From positions 8,940,413-9,004,412 of the forward strand of contig NC_057923.1 in the NCBI RefSeq assembly GCF_018873765.1: a stretch of 64,000 bases of DNA, given 5' to 3'. Shown in pieces: positions 46,701 to 55,700 of the stretch. Position 1 is the first letter of the stretch. The number at the start of each line of letters is the position of its first letter. The notes under the pieces were generated by a model. It did no database searches. It saw only the letters and a program-made list of their open reading frames with translations, and was not told the DNA's origin. Source of the DNA: Telopea speciosissima (taxonomy: Eukaryota; Streptophyta; Magnoliopsida; Proteales; Proteaceae). The position numbers were made by a program, and so were the translations under genes.

Positions 46701-49700
46701 TCAAAGCCTCAACTCGGTGGGTTTTAGACTTAGTTTGGGTCTGAAACTTGGTATTCAGCCTATTTTAGGCCATTTAAACACTGACACTATCAGATTTTGC
46801 AAAAACAAAGTCCAAATATGAGTTATGTACCGGTTAAACTTAATTTGGTGTGCACGAATGCTGTCAAATCGCTCTGAATGAAAATATTTTCTTGGACATC
46901 AAAACAAATGAATATTTTACAGCGCTTTTGGTTTTTAGCAATGTTTTACCATATTAAGATTTATGGAATTTTTAGATTTGAGAAAAACCCCAGCATTAGA
47001 AAGTTGAAAATTGCACCTACCGCCAAGGTTTAAAGTATCGGTATCGGGTGTCATATCAGAAGGGTGATTTTAAGAGACGTATCGTATCGTATTGAAGAGA
47101 CGCAAGATACACATGGAAATGTTTAGGATACATGCAAAATACAATTTTGAAGCATAAAACACTATAAATAAGTAATATGTAAAATATAGTTTATAAGAGA
47201 TGTATCAAGTGTATCCATCAGTATCAACCATATTGGTTCAAGTATCGACCCTATACAGTTGATATTTTTTTTAGGTATCGTATCGGTGACCTAAAAATAA
47301 GATACGTATCGGCTAGTATCGCCGGATACGTTAAGAGACTTAAAACCTTGCCTACCGCCGAAAATCCAGTTTTTGTTCTTGAACTAGGGGGTTGACTTTT
47401 TTTCCTTTTGGAATTTGATTTTTTAACTATTTTTATTGGATTGAAATAGGGGGTATTTGCTATTTATGAATAATATCTTAAGTAAATGAAATACAAATAC
47501 AAAAACATTTACTTAAATGATATTAGGCATAAAGAAGTGTCTGTTTTTGTTCCTGGCCTAAATAAGTGTCTGTATACCAAGGTTTGCATAGATAGGTGTC
47601 TGTATACTAAGATTTCCCACCAAGATCTCGAGATCTGGCACTCATATAAAGGAGTTTGGGTCGAGATCTCGGTCGAGTTGTTGCACTTTTGCAACTCGTA
47701 TGCCAACTAGTCTCGGTTGCTCAAAAAACCAAGAAACTCGCCGAGATCTCGGCGAGATCTCGCAAGTTCTCGAACTATGCTCATGGCAACAACTATACCC
47801 TAGGATTGGGGACTTGACATATGCTGATGACAACTCTTATATGCTTGCTGTGGAGCACTATATGCAACAGTGCAACAACACTATGTCATGGGAAGACTAT
47901 GTGGCACTATTGGGGACTAAATACTTGATTCAAACTCAGTTTATGTGATGATAGTTGTAACTTGTAATATTGTTAAATAGTTTGATGTATCATTTTAACA
48001 TTTCAAATGCTTATTTAAGTTGTTTAGCTATTAATTGAATGTTTTGCTTGCTTTCTATTACTAAATTATGTGTAGAGTAGGGTACTTTGGTACGTCGTCG
48101 CCTACCAATTTAAGGTCCGAAGTAAAACTCCTATTTGGATTTTGTTTTTGCAAAATCTGATAATGCCATTGTGTTTAAATGGCCTAAAATAGGCTGAATA
48201 CCAAGTTTCAGACCCAAACTAGGTCTAAAACCCACCGAGTTGAGGTTTGAGTTGAAAAAAAAAAAATGCACCAACTCGACCGAGATCTCGGTTTTACTCA
48301 GGGTCGAGTTGGGATCGAGTTCGGAGTTTTAGTACCTTGCCATCATCGATCAAGGAGATTGTGGAACTAAGCGCAAGAGGCTCGAGCTTAAAAAATTTTC
48401 TCCAAACCCAAGAGGCATATGAGGGGATAGGGATAGTCCAAACAGAGTCTTTTCTAAGATATCCTTTGTAGACCAATTCCACCCAGATGCTCTTTTTTGT
48501 AGAGGCAATCTTCCAAATCAACTTGATAATACCAATTGCATTGGTATCTTCGATACGTTTGATACCCAAATGTAGAAAACCCTAACCAGTAACTTCAGAG
48601 AGGAGAAAAGAGAGAAGAGAAGATGGAAGAAGACTATTGAGAGAACGGAATGACTTAGATTCATTGATAGGTAAGCCCCTCTTTTTATAATAGAGGGGAA
48701 AGTTACAAAGGGACTGAAATAGGCGATGTGGGACTAAAATCCACATAGCCGATTGTACCTAATAACATAATAAATAAACTAACCCCAAAAGGACCAGAAT
48801 ACCCCCACGGTATTCTGGATTACATATTCCAATACCAAACCATCCTCAGCTTTGGGGAGACAAACTGAGGCTCAGGAGGCAGGGTGAAGAAATCTAGAAG
48901 TTTCAAAACCCTTCCAGAGGAAAGAACAATGAGTGCTTCCTACTTGGAGATGACCGATTTGTGGAATTCCAAATATGCCTGACCAATAAATATACGTTGC
49001 TTGGAGGACTGTATGATCAGTTCAAGACGCCCCGCATAGGAAAGGAGCTTACCTTTCCACAACTAGAGCCTTTTGAAGCATTGGGGTGCAATGGTGAGCA
49101 GTAAACCGAGAGAGGATAAGGGGGAGGCCCAGGTACTTTACTGGAAGGAAACCAAGGGAAAACCCAGATATTTGTAAGAGGGTAGCTTTAAGGTCCTTAG
49201 AGATACCATATAAGAGTGGTTTTTCTTTGAAGTCTACCTCCAACCATCACGTTGTTGTCGTACATCCATGGCTTCCCAAGTAACACATTAGTCAAAATTA
49301 TGGGAATGATATCACACCATACATTTTCCTCGTAATCTGAAATCTTAAGAAGCACTGAACATCGCTGATTAACTTCTAAAGTATCACTATTGAGTAGAGA
49401 TACCTTGTAGGGTTGTGGATGCGGTTCAGCCTTAACCTTTCCTTCTATGACAAAAGCGTGAGAAGCCACATTAACACAATTTCCGCTGTCTACGATCACT
49501 TGTGTTGTTGATGGTCCACTAGACATTAGTGTGTAGAAGATGCAATGTCGATGCCAATCTTCTCCTTTGGATTCAGCAATCAGAATACGTGTCACTACAT
49601 TAACCTCATAAATATCATCATTATCATTTAGGGTGTCTTCGCAGTCCTCTCCTTCAAGGGCAGCATTAACAGCCCACACATCACTTAGCTGTGGTTCACA

Positions 49701-52700
49701 CACCAGCATCTCCCGGATTGGACTCAATGGCTGTAATCACTGAGTTTGTTTTCCCTTGTTGTGGGCAGAATTTCGCATAATGACCCACTCCATTACAATG
49801 GTAGAACTTGGTAGAAGGCTGAATAACTAGAGGAGCCTTACCCTTATCCTCTGTAGTTTGTGGAGTTCGGATAGGGAATCCACTAGGTCGATTAGGGACA
49901 TAGGGCCTCTTACCATCACCTTATTGTGGAGTGAACCATCGTGGGGTAGCTTTGAGTAGATCTTCAGCATCCATAGCCTTCTCAAAACTGTCGTTCAAAT
50001 TGTAAATTTCGACCACACCCATCTTATCTCTTATATCAACCCTCAATCCCAATCTGAAACGGGATAGGAGCTGCTCGTCTTCTTTGTCAACACCTGTACA
50101 AGATAACAAATCATTAAATTTATCAAAATATATTCCTCAACGGTCAATGTACCTTGTTGGATAGTGTTGACCTGATCATGAAGGCGTCTACGGTATGAAG
50201 GAGGCAGGTACTTCTCCTTGAGAATATCCTTCATAGCTTCCCAAGTAGTTGGTTACGTGCGACAGCGAGTCAATCTTCCTTCAAGTGTGCGCCACCAATC
50301 CTTGGCCCCTCCGGTAAGTTTAGTACTAGCCAGTTGCATCTTTCAATCCTCGGATAATCGAAACCATTTGAAGTAATCGTCTAGAGCATTCAGCCAGTCA
50401 TGGAAAGCAATAGGATCGTGCTTCCCATTATACTCCTTGAGATCCAACTTCACCTTATGCTTGTCATCTCAGTGTTGCTGGTTGCCATCATACTCTTCAC
50501 CATCTTCAAAGTCAACACGGGTTGCTGTTGGTATAGTTCTTCGTGCTTGACGTAGAGGTGACCGAGGAACATTATTCACAGTGGTTTGTTGCTCCCCTGT
50601 ATGAGTCAACATCTCCCTCAACTCCTTGATCTCCTTATCCATGGATGCTATCTTCTCAAATAACTGTTGAACAGCTTGTAGAATAGCATTAGGAACATTA
50701 CGAGAAGCTTGATTAGAACTTTCCTCCATAGCTCTGATACCAAATAATGTAAGACTAGAACCTGAAGAGGTCTAATCCCAGATAGGATCGAAATTGGAAC
50801 CCAAAAGTAATTGAGATGAGTGAACAATAGAATGGGTATATGAGATCTATCTGGTGTTATCAGAAGTATTCCTGCTCCATACCCCCTTTGATTAGCTGCT
50901 CCATCAAAGAATAACTGCCAAACCCCTACTGATTCAGTGGTTTCAACTTTCAATGGGAAATCAGAAGGCAGAAAACACATTTTGGTTGGACAGTTCTTCG
51001 ATAGAACAGGTTTGTTTCTAGCTTGCAGTTATGTGTGTCACATGTTCATGCATGTAACGTCTTGGCTAGAGAGCACGACTTAGAAGTGAATAACTGTGAT
51101 GAAAATCTCAGGAAGCTCAGAGATGCTAAAGTTATGTATCAGCAAACTCTACTTCAGGAAGAGACCTTTTGGAGGCAGACCAAGTGCGATCGATTGTCCT
51201 TCCTTTATAGATTGAACTTCTGCGACTCTTGAACTGAAGGAAGGTTTGGAACCCTAGCCAGGGATTAGTCATTCAAGGATCAGTTGATGCGCAGGGATAT
51301 TAGACAGTTATTCGGTGCTGCTCCAGGACAAACAGTGGAGGCACATGGAGGTATTGGCTCTCACTATCGATCGGATGGAGGGTACCGCGGCGACGATTGA
51401 AAAGGGGCTCGGAGAAAGAAATTGGGGTTCCCAATGCTTCTCCATGCCCAACGAGATGCGCCAACCTCGGGATGCTTTACTCCTAACCCCACAAGGTCTC
51501 ACAAACCAACAGTTTGTTGAGGCTGCAATTTGGATCGAGTGGTCCCCTTGGATGTAGGATGAAACCCACAAAAGATGAGCACGGTCAGATCAGCAATAAA
51601 AGAGATCAATCGGCCTTCAGGGTTTTGAAAACACTAATTCCTCTTAAAATCGATAATGGGGAGTGGCCCCTGTTGTGATGGCTGATAATGATGAAATTTG
51701 GCAGCAACAATTGGTGATGGATACCCAAGAGAATGATGCGAACAACTTGCAGAAAATCTCTGCAAACTTGGAGAATTTCCTGAGATCGATTTGGGCAGTT
51801 TCAGGGTTTGAAACCCTAATAATCCTTGAGATTGATGGAAGGGATTTTTTTTTGGGGGGGGGGGGGAAGGGATGGGTATCTCACCCCTGGTCTCTCATCT
51901 ATTCTATCTAACAGGAATCTCACAATTGCTCAAAGCAAAATACTTCTATTATTCAAATCGTGGGGACCTCTCAAGAGCTGATACATATATATAGCCCAAT
52001 GGCTGAAACAGAACAAAAAATTAAAGTCTAACTAGGATTCCAATTAGGAGTACAATTCAAAACATAGCTAGGAACTAATTTCAAAAACATAACTAGGAAT
52101 TAAAAGCCTAACTAGAAAAAAGAAATAACATAATAAATAGGCTGCAACATAAGCCCACGATTTCGTTGTGCTGCTGGTATAGGAAGATCCTTACACCTGT
52201 GGCTGTATTTCTTGGTATGCAGCCTAGATACATCACTGCCTCTAACAGGGTCAAACTATCTCTCATCTAAGGCAGTGCTTGAAGAGTATCAAATAAAGTT
52301 CTGACAAATAGCGCGGCCAATATCTCTCCTTTCAGCAAGAACTGTACTTTCAAAAGAGATTGACAAAATGGAATTGCAAGCTCTTCTTTTGGCAGTAGAA
52401 ATTTGGAAAATGCTGGTCCCATCTAATTCTGGCCTTTGCTCCCACAGACGCTCCAACTGATTCGTAATCCTTCTAATTGAAGCAGAAAGGAAATTCTCAT
52501 GTGAAGACTAATCAGCATCTCTGGAATTGAAAGGGACAATGTGGTGGACCTGGTGGTGATCAATTTGAGTTCTCTGATTCTTGATTCTGGTGTCCAGATT
52601 ACCAACCACAGTTCTATTCCAAAGTGAGAATTTTTGAGAACATGTAGCTTGGAAGTAAGAACGTGATGCAGATCCTAGCCTCCTCGAATTGAAGAAGCCA

Positions 52701-55700
52701 CCCTAAGCCTAGGGTTTTAGTAGGAGCCTTAGTTTAGTTTATTTCAGTTCTATTCTTAGTTTTTATTTTATGTTTTGAACCGGTTTTAAATTGGTTGCAT
52801 CCAATTGGTTCAATTGGTTTAGTTTAAGTGATTAATTCTGATTGGCTGGTAGGATCTTATATACTATTGGCTGATGAAGAATCTTAGTTGTTTTAAGTGT
52901 TTTAAAGTGTTTTTAAGTCATTAGGGTCAATTAGGTCTTTTAATACCTTTTAAATTGTTTTAAGTTACTTATCTACACCTCTCCACGATTTTGGATGGGG
53001 AAATAGAGTTATAATAGCTTTAGGAATAAAAGGCCTTTGGCCTATTATTTAATACAGATCGTGGGAGAGGCTCCCCCACCAATTAAAGTTTTAAAATTTT
53101 CGTTGTTTGCTGCCATGAATGCTGCTGCTGCCTGCTCCATCGTGTGAGTGCCTTGTGAGCAATATCAAGGTTGCCTTGTGAGTAACATCAAGGTGTAGGG
53201 ACTGGTGGATCTCGAGTTGACTCCTTGCATCGTGAAGATCGGGAGGTTCTTTCACTGTTTCAGCTGCTGCCATTGCTGGTTCTTCAAACCAGTAGGTAAT
53301 TTTAGTTTCCTGCACATACCCTTCTCTTCTTCATCCTCTAACCCTAGCCTATCTATACTGTTCAGCATTCCCTCCATTAAACCTACTCTAATTCCCTCTC
53401 TATCCATCAAACCTAGCCCTCCATTAAACCTGCAACTTCCACCTTCAAATCATAGCTTAGTTTCTAAGCAACCATCATCCCACCATCAGATCTGTCCCAA
53501 ACTTTCAGCATACATCCACCACACTCCCCCCTACACTCGATCCTACTTTGAGCCCAATCGGACCACTCAAACCCTAATCCCCCTCATCTCCCATAAAACC
53601 CAAAACCCTAAAAACCATTCTAAATTCTGTCTAGCCCTAATTAACCATCAAAACACCACCAAAGCCTGATCGAATCACCCTCCCACTGCCAGCTACACTC
53701 GACCAGAAACCCAGCCCAAAGCCCTTTCCTAAACTCTAGAATTAGCCTAAAATCTGAACCTAAAACCCTAACCCTAACCCTAAAACTGCAGAACTTCTAA
53801 ACCTATCCAAACCCTACTTTCTTTATACCATAATAATCCCCTACACCTGCATACTAAAACCATATGTAAACCATACCAGAATTCTTAGACCTAACCCTTG
53901 TTTTACCCTAAACAGCCCACATCTGTAAACAGTTACAGAATTCTGATTTCACCTGGTTCCTATTAGGCTTTGTCTATATAGGACTACATTAGAACGTAGA
54001 TTGATAACCAGAGATAGATGATGACCAAGATGCTTCCACAACAGACTTAAAGGTGGGCTGCATAACCCAAAAAGATTCAAGTGTGAATGGAAAATAAAGA
54101 CGGTCTTGCCTTCCATCAGATGTAGTAAAATAGCCTTGTGATCAGAGGACGTGAGTCACGCGACAATTACATCATATATGAGAGTTAAAAGCCTAAAAGC
54201 CCTTGGATTCTTATCAAACCACTCTGCCCCATAGAGAGAGCTCTATCCAGACGTTCTTCAATTCTTTGAACACCATGACTCTGATTGTTCCAAGTGAAGG
54301 GTGAACCTTGGAAAGGGATCTCTAAAAGAGCAACATCATGAACAAAAGAACAGAAGGGCATGAGCTGCGGGATAATAAGAGTGCGACCTCCTATCTTCTC
54401 ATTGAGGGACAAGCAAGAATTCCAATCTCCTATAAGAAGCCATGGATGATCGATAAAAAATGATCAATTGAGATAAGGAGATCAACTGTTCCTTGCACCA
54501 GGAGGGGAGTGAGCTCATGTAAACCAGGGTGAGAAATGTAGATATACAGCCCGAAGAATGAGGATATGTAAATTCAGCGTGAATACACCAGCTATTCACC
54601 CTAATGACGTTAACTGAACAGAATTTCTCCACAACAAAAGAAGGCCATCTGAAGAGTTATCAGCTGATATACAAAAATGAGAGTAAAAAAGAAGATTACG
54701 ACACAACGTACTGTGTGTAACCTCTGATGATTTAGTTTCAGAGAGAGAAAGAAAATCAGGTCATAAAGTCCGTGACAGCGAACGAATCTCTCTTTTTGTC
54801 GAGGGACGATCCACAACCCTCGACGATTGAGAGCAAAGGCCTTAATTGTTGCTCCGGTGGTTGCATCCGGTCAACCACCAAAGGCTCAGAGATAGGAGTA
54901 GCAGATTTCAACCGTTTGGAATCATGACATAGTTGCAGAGTGCCAGAGAAAAGAGATCCCTCTTCCACGTTTTCTCTAATGGAGCTTCTGCGTTTGTAAG
55001 TATTTGGAGAAGTGGTGCTTGGTTCTGCAGCCACCTTGCCATGCTTAGCCAATGATAATGAATGATTAAAACATGGGAAACAACTGCATCATGAGGACAA
55101 GAAGAAGAAGGGTATCAGCTGTGAAAGTAGGGATGGGTTGGGGTTGATTGGAGGAATGGGGGACGGTTGAAACTCTGGAGGAGGTAATAACGGGGTTAAG
55201 CTTTGGGAAGATAAGCAATAAAGTCTGATTTACTTGAGGAAGCAATTGGGAGTGGGAGGGACACGAGGCAGAGGAAGAGCTAGTGGGTCTAATTTGCTCA
55301 AGTAAAGAAATTAGAACTGGAGCCTGGTGCAAGGATCGAGATCTCGGTTTCGGTGGACACCGAAACCAAGATGTGCCGGATCTTGTTTCGAGGTTTCAAC
55401 ATTGGGTTTCGATCCTAGCCCAAGGGTTTTGTTTTGGTCTCGCCCGAAACCGAGATAACTCGGAGGTCAGTATTATGATTGGTTGTTCTACTTTACTACC
55501 AAATTCTCTTTCACTGCTAGTTTCTTTTAAGAGTTAATATCTAAACACTTGCTAGTTTGTGTTTGCTACTAATCTGATCGGGTAACTGGAGCTCAGGCAA
55601 TCACTTTTGAGCTGTAATTAAGTTCTTCAATACTTGTATACAGTTCTTATTTGGATAGATTTTTCTCCTTTTGTTCCGTACTCCAGTAGGTGATGATATT

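Larger units (their letters stand above)
46119..48339 (+). mobile_element. Outer hAT element, 8-bp TSD
   Basis: A perfect 8-bp duplication CCATCATC (46111-46118, 48340-48347) flanks an element starting CATAGTTCGAGTACTC and ending, on the other strand, CAAGGTACTAAAACTC. Without the nested inner copy it is about 1.03 kb. Its plus strand carries a coding-like tract (EYIGYGQFGQPTLEFDNQ... at about 46410, then YMQQCNNTMSWEDYVALLG at about 47860) that reads continuously, apart from one TAA, once the inner copy is skipped. That tract may be the end of a transposase or a captured gene; I cannot tell. CGAGATCTCGG words crowd both ends. Confidence 0.85.
45079..49240 (-). mobile_element. LINE 2 (L1 type), split by later insertions
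   Basis: The minus strand has RT text (ISGFSLGFLPVKYLGLPLIL at about 49140), a following block (GIIKLIWKIASTKKSIWVEL), FWLDNRYPAGVLH, GDRVSWKASQSGLFSLKSAW and a zinc-domain tail (IHHIWLERNLRRW), ending in poly(A) at 45079-45088. Three insertions cut it: an RTE-type tail (45963), a hAT pair (46119-48339) and a solo LTR (48571-48834). Each has target duplications, and ignoring them brings the LINE reading back together. It lies inside LINE 1. Its upstream end meets a Gypsy fragment near 49240. Confidence 0.82.

Noticed and set aside
46119-48339. Two interleaved terminal-inverted-repeat elements (46119-47779 and 46593-48339)
   Set aside because: The 8-bp target duplications pair 46119 with 48339 and 46593 with 47779, so the structure is nested, not interleaved.
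53755-53785. Telomere-like CCCTAA repeats
   Set aside because: Only about three units, inside the solo LTR, which has CCCTAA-like words throughout. Not an interstitial telomere.
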